Source: Eubacterium sp. MSJ-33 | GTDB taxonomy: Bacteria; Bacillota; Clostridia; Lachnospirales; Lachnospiraceae | Assembly: GCF_022174665.1 (NCBI RefSeq) | Contig: NZ_CP076562.1 | Location: forward strand, 250,001-314,000 | DNA: 64,000 nt | Direction: 5' to 3' | Part shown: positions 18,697-29,112 of the stretch, piece after piece | Layout: the number at the start of each line of letters is the position of its first letter | How positions within the stretch are numbered: position 1 is the stretch's first letter | Notes under the pieces: generated by a model | The model's input: the letters and a program-made list of their open reading frames with translations, nothing else | Told to the model about the DNA's origin: nothing | Database searches by the model: none | Position numbers and translations under genes: made by a program

Positions 18697-18709
18697 TGTT
18701 TACTAAACA
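18697..18709. promoter_or_regulatory. GalR operator O1
   Basis: TGTTTACTAAACA is a perfect 6+1+6 palindrome 18 bases upstream of the galR start, in position to autoregulate galR. Confidence 0.75.
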
Positions 18710-18781
18710 AAATATACCACATATAATATAAAAAAGTCTATATTAATTTGAAAAATATTATAGTAAACTTTAGTAAAATAG

Positions 18782-18811
18782 TTGACATGTTTACTAAACG
18801 CATGATATATT
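18782..18811 (+). promoter_or_regulatory. galK promoter with GalR operator O2 in the spacer
   Basis: TTGACA (18782-18787) and TATATT (18806-18811) with an 18-base spacer. TGTTTACTAAACG (18788-18800), the second operator copy, fills the spacer. Two AGTAAA-containing half sites lie just upstream (about 18772-18778). O1 and O2 are 91 bases apart, suiting DNA looping by a LacI-type protein. Confidence 0.8.
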
Positions 18812-18834
18812 GGGTGTAACAAGGAGGAAACGGT

Positions 18835-18897
18835 ATGATTGTATTCGGAACCGGTTCCGGCGGCTTACTGCAACGAGATAGTTATACATGTGATTAA
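18835..18897 (+). CDS. 20-codon leader ORF upstream of galK
   Basis: A strong AAGGAGG lies seven bases before ATG 18835; the ORF encodes MIVFGTGSGGLLQRDSYTCD and stops at 18897. The galK ribosome site (AAAGGAGG) begins at the stop codon, and galK starts 12 bases later. Thus ribosomes finishing this peptide would land on the galK start. It may be a translational coupler or leader peptide, or the 5' scrap of a lost gene (GTGSGG recalls a nucleotide-binding loop). No homology is claimed. Confidence 0.55.
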   Translation: MIVFGTGSGGLLQRDSYTCD

Positions 18898-18909
18898 AGG
18901 AGGAACGAT

Positions 18910-20196
18910 ATGATACAGACAACAGAATTAAAGAAAAATCTACAGGCAGGTGCATATGATGATGTATTGCTTGATATCTATGTGGATGCAGATGTGCTTC
19001 CATATCAGAAGGATCGTTATGTAGCAGCGATTGAAACATACGAGAAGTTATATGGAACAGATGCAGTGGAAATCTACAGTGCACCGGGCAGAAGTGAGGT
19101 TGGAGGAAACCACACCGATCATCAGCATGGTGAGGTACTTGCGACATCCATCAACTTAGATGCAATCGCAATCGTGAAAAAGCTTCCGGATATGCAGATC
19201 CGTCTTGTATCGGATGGCTATGATGAGATTGTAATTGATGGAAATGATCTTTCTTTGAAGGAAGAGGAGAAGGAAACGACAACCGCTCTGATTAAGGGTG
19301 TGCTTGCGGGAGCGAAGGAACGCGGCTACGCAGTTGGTGGATTCCAGGCATATATCACAAGTGATGTCTTGATCGGGGCAGGACTTTCTTCTTCAGCGGC
19401 CTTCGAGACAGTGATTGGAACAATTGTTTCTTATCTGTATAATGATGGTGCGATTGATGCAGTCACAATTGCAATTATCGGACAGTATGCAGAGAATGTG
19501 TATTTCGGAAAGCCTTGCGGACTGATGGATCAGATGGCATGTTCGGTAGGAAATCTTGTACACATTGATTTTGAAGATGTGAAAAATCCGAAGGTAGAAA
19601 AAGTAGAGTTCGATATGAATGCATACGGATACAGCCTTTGTATCACAGATACGAAGGGTTCCCATGCAGACTTGACTGCCGATTATGCAGCTATTCCAAC
19701 GGAGATGAAAGCAGTTGCATCGTATTTTGGCAAGGAAGTTCTGCTTGGACTTACGATCGAGGATATCTTAAGTCACGCACAGGAGCTACGCGAGAAGCTT
19801 GGGGATCGTGCGGTACTTCGTGCCCTGCATTTCTTGTGCGAGGATGTGCGTGTAGAAGAGGAAGTAGATGCGTTAAAGGCAGGTGATATCGATGCGTTCT
19901 TGCAGAAGGTAAAGGAATCCGGTGATTCTTCGTTCAAATATCTGCAGAATGTCTACACAAGCCATGATGTGATGCATCAGAATGTGTCACTCGCACTGGC
20001 GGTCAGTGAGATTTCGCTTGCAGATGGGGCTGGCGTTGCCCGTGTGCATGGCGGTGGATTCGCAGGTACGATTCAGGCTTTTGTAAAAAATGATGCTGTG
20101 TCCGGATATCGTGCAGCGATGGACCGGTTATTCGGTGCAGATTCCTGCAAGGTGCTGAAGATCCGCAAGTATGGCGGTATGAAGGTGCTGGCGTAA
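18910..20196 (+). CDS. galK: Galactokinase
   Basis: 428-residue GHMP kinase phosphorylating galactose at C1 in the Leloir pathway. The signature is APGRSEVGGNHTDHQHG (galactose-binding), with the ATP loop LIGAGLSSSAAFE and the C-terminal VHGGGFAGTIQAF. It is longer at the N-terminus than E. coli GalK by about 40 residues, common in Clostridia. It is transcribed from the GalR-controlled promoter and followed by galT. Confidence 0.93.
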   Translation: MIQTTELKKNLQAGAYDDVLLDIYVDADVLPYQKDRYVAAIETYEKLYGTDAVEIYSAPGRSEVGGNHTDHQHGEVLATSINLDAIAIVKKLPDMQIRLVSDGYDEIVIDGNDLSLKEEEKETTTALIKGVLAGAKERGYAVGGFQAYITSDVLIGAGLSSSAAFETVIGTIVSYLYNDGAIDAVTIAIIGQYAENVYFGKPCGLMDQMACSVGNLVHIDFEDVKNPKVEKVEFDMNAYGYSLCITDTKGSHADLTADYAAIPTEMKAVASYFGKEVLLGLTIEDILSHAQELREKLGDRAVLRALHFLCEDVRVEEEVDALKAGDIDAFLQKVKESGDSSFKYLQNVYTSHDVMHQNVSLALAVSEISLADGAGVARVHGGGFAGTIQAFVKNDAVSGYRAAMDRLFGADSCKVLKIRKYGGMKVLA

Positions 20197-20353
20197 TTTT
20201 TGCGATGGTAGTGATGTGACAGGAAAGAATGTTGATATAGAAGCATGATGATTTGAAAAGCAAGTGACATCACATATATAAAATTTCCGGTTTAGATGAA
20301 ACGGACGTTTTGATTGTAAAATAAGATGGAAGATAAAGAATGGAGGAATCACT

Positions 20354-21844
20354 ATGATTACAGATTTGATTCGTGAATTAGTGATATATGGTAAAAACAA
20401 TGGTCTGATCTGCGAGGCAGATGAGGTGTATGCGACGAACCGTCTGCTGGAGTTGTTCGATGTAATGGAGTACGAGGAGAATCCGGAGATTACAGAGTCA
20501 AGAGCTGTCTGTGAGATTCTTGAGGATATGATGGTGTATGCGCATGAAAATGGCATTATGAAAGAAGATACCATAACAGCAAAGGATTTGTTCGATACGA
20601 AGATTATGGGCTGTATTACGCCACCGCCAAGTGTAGTACGGGCAGAATTTGCGAAGCGTTATGCGGAGAGCCCGAAGGAAGCAACCGATTATTATTATCA
20701 GTTCAGTCAGGCTACGAATTATATCCGGAAAGACCGTATCGCAAAGGATGAGAAATGGGTGACAGACACCGAATATGGTCCGATCGACATCACAATCAAT
20801 TTGTCCAAGCCGGAGAAAGATCCACGCGATATCGCGAAGGCCGGACAGGCGAAGAAATCAGGATATCCGGCTTGCCTGCTCTGCAAGGAGAATGAAGGCT
20901 ACGCAGGACATTTCTCACACCCGGCAAGACAGAATCACCGTGTAATCCCGATCAAGCTGGATGGACAGAACTATTATTTGCAGTATTCGCCTTACGTATA
21001 TTACAACGAGCATTGCATTATCTTCAATGAGCAGCATATCCCAATGAAGATTGATTATGCGGTGTTCCGTAAGCTTCTGGATTTTGTCAGACAGTATCCA
21101 CACTATATGGCTGGTTCCAATGCAGATCTTCCGATCGTTGGAGGTTCTATCTTAAGCCATGATCATTTTCAGGGTGGTGGCTATGTGTTTGCTATGGCAA
21201 AGGCAGATTATGAGCGCAAGTTTGTGATTCCGGGATTTGAGAGTGTCACAGCAGGTATCGTGAAATGGCCAATGTCGGTCATCCGCTTACAGGGCGATGA
21301 TATGGAAGAGATGGCGAAAGCAGCTGACCATATTCTCACAAGCTGGCGGGCATACACGGATGCGGATGCATTTATCTTCAGTGAGACGGACGGTGTTCCC
21401 CATAATACAATCACACCGATTGCGCGGATGCACGGGGATAAGCTTGAATTGGACCTTGTGCTTCGGAATAATATCACAACCGATGAATGTCCGTGGGGCG
21501 TCTATCATCCATCGGCAGACCTGCATCATATCAAGAAGGAGAATATCGGTCTAATCGAGGTTATGGGACTTGCGGTACTTCCGGCACGTTTGAAAGGCGA
21601 GATGGCAGAATTATCCAAGGCTATTTTAGCAGGAGAGGATATCCGCAAGAATGCACAGATTGAGAAGCATGCAGACTGGGTGGATGCATGGATTGATAAG
21701 TATGATATTACTGCGGAGAATATCACAGAAATCCTGCACAACGAAATCAGCAAAGTGTTCGTAAAAGTACTTGAATGTGCGGGCGTGTATAAGCGGACAG
21801 AAGAGGGACAGGCTGCATTTATGCGGTTTGTGGATTTTTTGTAG
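20354..21844 (+). CDS. galT: Galactose-1-phosphate uridylyltransferase, type 2
   Basis: 496 residues of the long Gram-positive type 2 GalT family. The nucleophilic histidine region is ILSHDHFQGGG; the CLLCKENEGYAGH segment and the tail rich in acidic residues also fit. It exchanges UMP between UDP-glucose and galactose-1-phosphate. A GalE gene is not in the window. A 157-base gap separates it from galK; I see no second promoter there with confidence. Confidence 0.93.
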   Translation: MITDLIRELVIYGKNNGLICEADEVYATNRLLELFDVMEYEENPEITESRAVCEILEDMMVYAHENGIMKEDTITAKDLFDTKIMGCITPPPSVVRAEFAKRYAESPKEATDYYYQFSQATNYIRKDRIAKDEKWVTDTEYGPIDITINLSKPEKDPRDIAKAGQAKKSGYPACLLCKENEGYAGHFSHPARQNHRVIPIKLDGQNYYLQYSPYVYYNEHCIIFNEQHIPMKIDYAVFRKLLDFVRQYPHYMAGSNADLPIVGGSILSHDHFQGGGYVFAMAKADYERKFVIPGFESVTAGIVKWPMSVIRLQGDDMEEMAKAADHILTSWRAYTDADAFIFSETDGVPHNTITPIARMHGDKLELDLVLRNNITTDECPWGVYHPSADLHHIKKENIGLIEVMGLAVLPARLKGEMAELSKAILAGEDIRKNAQIEKHADWVDAWIDKYDITAENITEILHNEISKVFVKVLECAGVYKRTEEGQAAFMRFVDFL

Positions 21845-21925
21845 GAATAAGGACTGAACATTCTGATAATTATAGTTTTGATTGTGTATATGATTATATA
21901 GAATTTTTTAGAAATAATGGCGGAG

Positions 21926-21961
21926 ACAGGAATGCGGTTTATGAAAGGTATTCCTGTTTTC
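21926..21961 (+). terminator. Rho-independent terminator of the gal operon
   Basis: ACAGGAAT (21926-21933) pairs with ATTCCTGT (21950-21957), followed by a short T run. Confidence 0.7.
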
Positions 21962-22295
21962 ACTTTATGAATTCCTGCTAGCAGGCTGAAATTTTACTGA
22001 ATTGGAGTAAATGTATGATTTTTGCGGTATTTGCTCCAAATTTGCAAAAACAACGAAAAATTTTATTTGAGTAGATTGCTGCATAATTAGGAATTTACTC
22101 CAATTTTAATCAGTAGCAAATTTTCTGTATGGAGCAAGTATATGAAAAAAGAAGAAAATACTCCAAACGCGGACTCAAATAGGGACTCATCCAGTGCGCG
22201 AGACGGTGCATGGCGTCTAGTGGACGCCACGCTTATGCACTGATTGAGTCGGCAGACAACAAGATTGAACCTTCGAGCATAGATGTGTTCAAATA
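21962..22295. other. Non-coding gap with several inverted repeats
   Basis: No credible ORF. A hairpin TGGAGTAAAT (from about 22003) can pair with ATTTGCTCCA (to about 22038); two further TACTCC/GGAGCA copies follow (about 22096 and 22130-22165). At 22184-22250 a nested hairpin has outer arms GACTCA/TGAGTC and an inner stem TGGCGTC (22211-22217) with GACGCCA (22223-22229). Function unknown; the region lies between the gal terminator and the tRNA terminator. Confidence 0.5.
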
Positions 22296-22330
22296 TAAAA
22301 AAAGAGGATGTCTCACCTGGATATCCTCTT
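22296..22330 (-). terminator. Terminator of the tRNA-Gly pair
   Basis: Read on the minus strand, AGAGGAT and ATCCTCT form a 7-bp stem followed by seven T (plus-strand A run 22297-22303). It lies 19 bases beyond the second tRNA. Confidence 0.8.
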
Positions 22331-22348
22331 ATATATAAAATATAAAAG

Positions 22349-22420
<72 letters not shown>

Positions 22421-22449
22421 ATATAAAACAAATTATTTAATTTTCAGAG

Positions 22450-22521
<72 letters not shown>

Positions 22522-22559
22522 ATTTTGTCGTTTTGTACTTCGTACCGACGACGTGTTAT

Positions 22560-22589
22560 ATATTAGCATAGTAGTTATATATGTGTCAA
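22560..22589 (-). promoter_or_regulatory. Promoter of the tRNA-Gly pair
   Basis: On the minus strand: TTGACA (22589-22584), 18-base spacer ending in TGC, TAATAT (22565-22560). It lies about 40 bases before the first tRNA. Confidence 0.75.
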
Positions 22590-22621
22590 CAATTTTTTGT
22601 AAAAAATTTTAAAATTGTAGC

Positions 22622-22650
22622 TTGCTTTATACAGGTATTTCTCCTATAAT
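22622..22650 (+). promoter_or_regulatory. Promoter of the LTA-synthase-like gene
   Basis: TTGCTT (22622-22627), 17 bases, TATAAT (22645-22650), 41 bases before the start codon. Confidence 0.65.
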
Positions 22651-22690
22651 TGAGTATCATTATAAAGATTATTATTGAAGGGGCGGTAAA

Positions 22691-24877
22691 ATGTCTGAGA
22701 AGATAATAAAGAATCAGGAAGAAACAAAAGAAGAAACAAAGACTGAATCCGAAGAGATTGTAAAAAAAGAAGAAACGAAGACCGGGTCTGAAGAAATCGT
22801 AAAAAAAGAAGAAACGAAAACCGGGTCTGAACAGATTGTCAAGAATGAAGGAAAAGAAGTACCTGAGAAAGTGGATGCAAATCCATCGTTCTGGTCAAAG
22901 GTAAAGTATTTTTTGAGGTATTCGATTCAGACATGGATTGTACGGTGTTTTCTGATTGCATTTGGTCTGGAGCTTCTCATGGAGATATTGGGAAGGCGGT
23001 CGCTTGTACTTGGTGTGAAGTTTATGGTGTCTTCGCCAATCGTATTTTTATATAATACCTCCATTATATTCTTTACTTTATTGTTTGCGTTGTTCTTAAG
23101 AAAGCGGGTATTCGGTATCGTGCTGATCAGTATTGTCTGGCTGATCTGCGGTTTTGCAAACTTTGTGGTACTTGGCTATCGTATCACACCATTTGCGGCG
23201 ATTGACCTTCTGATGGTGAAGGACGTGATATCCATGCTGGACGTATATTTCTCTAAGGTACAGCAGGTGCTTTTGGTCGTGGCAGCGGTGGCGGTGATCG
23301 CCGGAATCGTGATTTTGTTCCGGAAATCTCCGAAGTTTGAGGGGAAAAAGCATGTCATGCGGACGATGGTTGTTTGTATTGTTATGTGGATAGGCATTAT
23401 GCTCTTTACGAACTTTAATGTGAGCCATAACATCATCTCGGACGATTTTGCAAATCTCGGTATGGCATATCAGGATTATGGATTTGCTTATTGCTTCACG
23501 AACAGTATTATTGACAATGGTATTTCAAAGCCGGATGATTACGATGAAACGACGATGCTCCATTTGCGGAATAAGCTGAACAGTGAGGAACTGGAAGCAG
23601 ATACATCGAAGAAAAAGACACCCAATATTATCTGTGTACAGTTAGAATCGTTCTTTGATCCTAAGGTTGTGAAGGGATTGACGCTCTCGGAAGATCCTGT
23701 TCCGAATTTTACAAGATTGAAAGAAAAATTCCCGTCCGGATATCTGACGATGCCTGCACTCGGTGCAGGTACCGCAAATTCGGAATTCGAGGTTTTGACA
23801 GGCATCCGATCGGCGTATTTTGGAGCAGGAGAGTATCCATACAAGACGACGGTGAATAAAAAACCGATTGAAGGCATGTGCAGCCTGCTTGAGAAGGAAG
23901 GCTATCATACTTTCGCCATGCATAACAACAAGTCCTCGTTCTATGACCGGAAGGATGTTTATAATGAGATGGGGTTTGAGCGCTTTATCTCGCTTGAATA
24001 TATGTACAATGTAGAGAAGACTTCAACCGGTTGGGCGAAGGACGAAATATTGGTCAACAATATTAAAAACTGTCTGCGGAGTACGGAAGGTCAGGATTTT
24101 GTATTTACAATCAGCGTGCAGGGACATGGAAAATATCCGGAGGAGTTAGGTGCCTGTGATGAGAAAATCAAAGTCAGCTATCCACAGGATCCAGTGAAGG
24201 AAAATCAGCTCACGTATTATGTAAATCAGTTACATGAAATGGATCAGATGATTCATGATTTGATTGATGCACTTGATAGTATAGGAGAAGATTATATTCT
24301 GCTTTTATATGGAGATCATCTGCCAACGATCACATTTGATGATGATCAGTTACCGCACAGCCAGTTTCAGACAGAATATATTCTGGTCAATAATATGAAT
24401 CTGGATATCCCGGATGAAGATATCCGGGCGAGCGAGGTATCGACAAAAATATTTAAAGCATTGAATCTGAATATGGGATATGTGCAGCGGGCACACTGCT
24501 TGTATCAGGATAACGAAGAAGAACTTGACCATGCGGTGACATTGCTGGCATATGATATGCTGTTTGGAGATGATTATGTCTATGATGGTCAGTCGCCGGT
24601 TCCGGAAGTTGGGGAAAAACCGATGATTATGGGACTGGAGGAGATTGGAATCAGCCGGGTATCAAATGAAGGTGATCATGTCGTAGTCCGTGGTAGAAAC
24701 TTCAACGAATATTCCAAGGTGTATGATGGAGAGGATGAATTAGACACGCTTTATGTTGACCGCAATACATTGATGGTACAGGGAAAGATATTAAGTGATG
24801 GTGCCTTGATTACGGTCAAACAAGTGGATAACTCCGGACATGTGTTAAGCTCGTCTTCGGACTATACATTTCACTGA
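22691..24877 (+). CDS. LTA synthase-type phosphoglycerol transferase (sulfatase fold)
   Basis: 728 residues. A charged cytoplasmic head (about 70 residues) with three copies of a 13-residue unit, then about five transmembrane helices (85-240), then an extracellular sulfatase-fold domain. The probable catalytic threonine and neighbouring metal ligand lie in GAGTANSEFEVLTG; other metal-site motifs are VQLESFFDP and LLYGDHLP, with SVQGHGKY between. The end (about 650-728) resembles an IPT/TIG-like beta-sandwich. Such enzymes polymerise glycerol phosphate from phosphatidylglycerol onto a surface glycolipid. A related phosphoglycerol transferase for other glycans is the main alternative. Confidence 0.82.
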   Translation: MSEKIIKNQEETKEETKTESEEIVKKEETKTGSEEIVKKEETKTGSEQIVKNEGKEVPEKVDANPSFWSKVKYFLRYSIQTWIVRCFLIAFGLELLMEILGRRSLVLGVKFMVSSPIVFLYNTSIIFFTLLFALFLRKRVFGIVLISIVWLICGFANFVVLGYRITPFAAIDLLMVKDVISMLDVYFSKVQQVLLVVAAVAVIAGIVILFRKSPKFEGKKHVMRTMVVCIVMWIGIMLFTNFNVSHNIISDDFANLGMAYQDYGFAYCFTNSIIDNGISKPDDYDETTMLHLRNKLNSEELEADTSKKKTPNIICVQLESFFDPKVVKGLTLSEDPVPNFTRLKEKFPSGYLTMPALGAGTANSEFEVLTGIRSAYFGAGEYPYKTTVNKKPIEGMCSLLEKEGYHTFAMHNNKSSFYDRKDVYNEMGFERFISLEYMYNVEKTSTGWAKDEILVNNIKNCLRSTEGQDFVFTISVQGHGKYPEELGACDEKIKVSYPQDPVKENQLTYYVNQLHEMDQMIHDLIDALDSIGEDYILLLYGDHLPTITFDDDQLPHSQFQTEYILVNNMNLDIPDEDIRASEVSTKIFKALNLNMGYVQRAHCLYQDNEEELDHAVTLLAYDMLFGDDYVYDGQSPVPEVGEKPMIMGLEEIGISRVSNEGDHVVVRGRNFNEYSKVYDGEDELDTLYVDRNTLMVQGKILSDGALITVKQVDNSGHVLSSSSDYTFH
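22733..22849 (+). repeat. Three 39-bp tandem repeats in the LTA-synthase-like gene
   Basis: Encodes ETKTESEEIVKKE, ETKTGSEEIVKKE and ETKTGSEQIVKNE in tandem at residues 15-53, a Lys/Glu-rich cytoplasmic segment that could form a charged helix and may vary in copy number between strains. Confidence 0.85.
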
Positions 24878-24930
24878 GATGCAGATCCACTGGTTTAATG
24901 ACAAAATTAACAACAATTTGGATTTAGTGT

Positions 24931-24959
24931 TTGAATACTCGATATAGGTATGCTATAAT
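24931..24959 (+). promoter_or_regulatory. Promoter of cheX
   Basis: TTGAAT (24931-24936), 17 bases, TATAAT (24954-24959) with an extended TGC just before the -10. Confidence 0.75.
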
Positions 24960-25000
24960 TATCGTTAACCTATTTCAAAATAATACTAAGGAGAGGGCAC

Positions 25001-25480
25001 ATGGTACCTGCAATTGATGTAAAGCACATTAACCCTTTTTTGCAGTCGAGTATTTCTATTGTAGAAAGTGTTACTCAGGTGAAGATGACAGTCGGCAAGC
25101 CTGAGATGACAGATTTTCATTTACATGACAAATATTATGCAATTCAGGTCGGCGTAGTGGGAGAAATGAAAGGTCAGGTAATTCTGGCAATCCGGGAGAA
25201 CAATGCAAAGGATATTGCATCCCGTATGATGTTCGGAATGCCGGTCAATGAGTTGGATGAGATGGCATCCTCCGCATTAAATGAACTGGGGAATATGATT
25301 ATGGGGAACACGGCAACGATTTTTTCCACACTTGGAATTATCATCGATATTACGCCGCCGCTTGCTGTATATGGCAATGACTTACAGTTGAAGTCGGATA
25401 TAGATGGAATTAAAGTACCTTTGATGTATGGCGGGGAAGAATACATCGGACTTTACATCTGCGTTTACGAGGATAAGTAA
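25001..25480 (+). CDS. CheX-like chemotaxis phosphatase
   Basis: 159 residues of the CheC/CheX/FliY fold. One active-site helix is visible, SSALNELGNMIMGNTA, containing the Glu-x-x-Asn pair that dephosphorylates CheY-P. The repeated-Gly MGNTA stretch is typical of CheX. Cytoplasmic, acting on the flagellar signalling circuit; with the CheV-like fragment at the window start it suggests a motile cell. It is expressed from its own promoter, isolated from other chemotaxis genes. Confidence 0.8.
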   Translation: MVPAIDVKHINPFLQSSISIVESVTQVKMTVGKPEMTDFHLHDKYYAIQVGVVGEMKGQVILAIRENNAKDIASRMMFGMPVNELDEMASSALNELGNMIMGNTATIFSTLGIIIDITPPLAVYGNDLQLKSDIDGIKVPLMYGGEEYIGLYICVYEDK

Positions 25481-25512
25481 TACCTGAACCTTCATCGGTT
25501 CGAATTACCTAA

Positions 25513-27000
<1,488 letters not shown>

Positions 27001-27026
27001 TCGGAAAATCTCTATATAAAAATCAG

Positions 27027-27066
27027 AGACATTCTGTGAGAGAAATCTTGCAGGATGTCTTTTTTA
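27027..27066 (+). terminator. guaB terminator
   Basis: AGACATTCTG (27027-27036) pairs with CAGGATGTCT (27051-27060) with one G-T pair, followed by six T. Confidence 0.85.
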
Positions 27067-27127
27067 TGCATTTTTTTCCATATGTATGATTGTATCAAAT
27101 TCTATACAATTATCCCCCAAAAATATA

Positions 27128-27156
27128 TTTACAAATGATAATTGAAATGTTATATT
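27128..27156 (+). promoter_or_regulatory. Promoter of the pantothenate/CoA cluster
   Basis: TTTACA (27128-27133), 17 bases, TATATT (27151-27156), 85 bases before the first gene. Confidence 0.6.
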
Positions 27157-27240
27157 GCGAAATGGATGGTATTCGAAAGAAACTATACTGGGAAATGAAT
27201 ATGGTGCACACCCCTTTGGTCAGAAGGAAGAGGTGATGGT

Positions 27241-28086
27241 ATGAAGATTGGATTGATTGGAGCTGGCAGAATGGGCTTTACGCTCGGCAGACATTTATCC
27301 GATTTCGCGAAGACACATGCAGAGATGCTCTGTGTGGATGGTTTTTACAGTCGGAATCCGGAGAGTGCGAGAGAGGCAGCGAGATTTACTGGTACGAAAT
27401 ACTATGAAGACATGGAGACATTGGTTCAGGCGTGTGATACTATATTTTTAACGGTTCCGGATGGACAGATTGCGAATGTGGCAGACGAGATTGCAGCTAG
27501 TTCGGTGTGTCTGGATGGAAAAACGATGATTCATACAAGTGGGGCTTTATCCTCACATATATTTTCTGGTATGGGTAGTCGCGTAAGCGGGTATTCAATA
27601 CATCCTATTTATGCAGTGAATTCGAAGACGGATTCCTACATACATTTCCAAGACTGTTACATGACAATTGAAGGCGAAGGAACGAAGACACAGGAACTGA
27701 TATGCCTGTTTGAGAAAATGGGACATACAATCCGACAGATCTCCGCAGACCAAAAGGCAAAATACCATGCATCGGCAGTATTTGCAAGCAATCTGGTGAT
27801 CGGGCTTTATAAGATGGGGACTTCCCTTCTTTCTGAGTGCGGATTTACACCGGAGGAGGCAGAGCATGCACTGATGCCGCTTTTTGCAAATAATGCAGAG
27901 AATATGGAACGCTTTGGCTGCGAGAAGGCGTTGACGGGACCGGTCAGCCGCGGTGATGTGGCAACGGTAGAAAAGCATCTGCAGGCACTTGACGGCGATA
28001 CGCGAGAGGTGTACCGGCTGCTTTCGAAACAGTTGTGTAATGCGGACAGTCAGGCAATTCAAACTATATTGGATATGAAGGAGTAA
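27241..28086 (+). CDS. Rossmann-fold/DUF2520 dehydrogenase, candidate ketopantoate reductase
   Basis: 281 residues. N-terminal NAD(P)-binding loop MKIGLIGAGRMGFTLGRHL, catalytic-domain helices with SGYSIHPIYAV, and the DUF2520 C-terminus (KYHASAVFASN, ALTGPVSRGDVATVEKH). It starts the panB-panC-panD-coaBC run, three bases before panB. No panE/ilvC is present here, so the missing ketopantoate reductase step is the obvious job; PanG enzymes are an experimentally known alternative ketopantoate reductase, and this protein may belong to that type. The assignment rests on context. Confidence 0.7.
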   Translation: MKIGLIGAGRMGFTLGRHLSDFAKTHAEMLCVDGFYSRNPESAREAARFTGTKYYEDMETLVQACDTIFLTVPDGQIANVADEIAASSVCLDGKTMIHTSGALSSHIFSGMGSRVSGYSIHPIYAVNSKTDSYIHFQDCYMTIEGEGTKTQELICLFEKMGHTIRQISADQKAKYHASAVFASNLVIGLYKMGTSLLSECGFTPEEAEHALMPLFANNAENMERFGCEKALTGPVSRGDVATVEKHLQALDGDTREVYRLLSKQLCNADSQAIQTILDMKE

Positions 28087-28089
28087 ACC

Positions 28090-28917
28090 ATGAAAAAAAC
28101 AGTAACTACTTTTGCAAAGGCAAAGGCTTCCGGCGAGAAGCTTACAATGTTGACAGCATATGATTATTCGACAGCCAAGCTGATGGACGAGGCAGGTGTG
28201 GATTCGATTCTGGTTGGCGATTCGTTAGGGAATGTCGTACTTGGATATGAGGACACAGTCTCTGTAACGATGGAGGATATGATTCATCACGGTGCTGCGG
28301 TTGCACGTGGTGCGAAGGAAGCTTTGGTGGTGATTGATATGCCGTTTATGTCTTATCAGACATCGGTCTATGATGCAGTTGTAAATGCGGGACGTCTGAT
28401 GAAGGAAGGTCGTGCCAATGCAGTGAAATTAGAGGGTGGTGTGGAAGTAGCACCACAGATTAAAGCAATCACACAGGCAGGTATCCCGGTGTGTGCACAT
28501 ATCGGGCTTACCCCACAGTCTATCAATGCATTTGGTGGATTCAAAGTACAGGGAAAGACGGAAGCGGCTGCACAGAAGCTGATCGACGATGCGCTTGCCG
28601 TACAGGATGCGGGTGCATTTGCAGTGGTACTCGAATGTGTACCGGAGAAGCTGGCTACGCTTGTGACAGAGAAGTTAGATATTCCGACCATCGGTATCGG
28701 TGCCGGAAATGGCTGCGACGGACAGGTGCTTGTATATGCAGATATGCTTGGCATGTTCAGTGATTTCACACCGAAGTTTGTAAAGCGGTTTGCAGAGACC
28801 GGCGCGATGATGAAGCAGGGATTCGGGCAGTATATCAAGGAAGTAAAGGAAGGCACATATCCTTCCGCAGAGCATACTTATGCGATCGCAGATGATGTAA
28901 TCGAGAAATTGTACTAA
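28090..28917 (+). CDS. panB: Ketopantoate hydroxymethyltransferase
   Basis: 275-residue (beta-alpha)8 enzyme making ketopantoate from ketoisovalerate. Motifs: [33 protein letters not shown] (metal-binding Asp), [15 protein letters not shown] and [15 protein letters not shown]. Four bases after the DUF2520 gene, so translation is probably coupled. A hairpin element separates it from panC. Confidence 0.95.
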   Translation: MKKTVTTFAKAKASGEKLTMLTAYDYSTAKLMDEAGVDSILVGDSLGNVVLGYEDTVSVTMEDMIHHGAAVARGAKEALVVIDMPFMSYQTSVYDAVVNAGRLMKEGRANAVKLEGGVEVAPQIKAITQAGIPVCAHIGLTPQSINAFGGFKVQGKTEAAAQKLIDDALAVQDAGAFAVVLECVPEKLATLVTEKLDIPTIGIGAGNGCDGQVLVYADMLGMFSDFTPKFVKRFAETGAMMKQGFGQYIKEVKEGTYPSAEHTYAIADDVIEKLY

Positions 28918-28945
28918 GGTGCGAAAACATTTACGTGTTCTAAAA

Positions 28946-29046
28946 GAGTTGTGCATAATTTCAAATTCCACGCAGACGCGCTCTCGCTCGGTTTAGTACC
29001 AGCGTGCTTCAACGGTCTGCGATAAAATTTGAATTATGTACAACTC
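28946..29046. repeat. Dispersed hairpin element, copy 2 (between panB and panC)
   Basis: About 101 bases with terminal inverted repeats beginning GAGTTGT and ending ACAACTC; stems of about 20 imperfectly paired bases. The interior is the reverse complement of copy 1: 22 identical bases at 28999-29020 and 21 of 22 at 28971-28992. It lacks a middle stretch of about 45 bases present in copy 1. No ORF. Confidence 0.8.
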
Positions 29047-29112
29047 CATATACACCTATTATGTTTTCGTTGCTTTACAATAAAACTTTGAATATTGAAA
29101 GGAAGAAATAAT

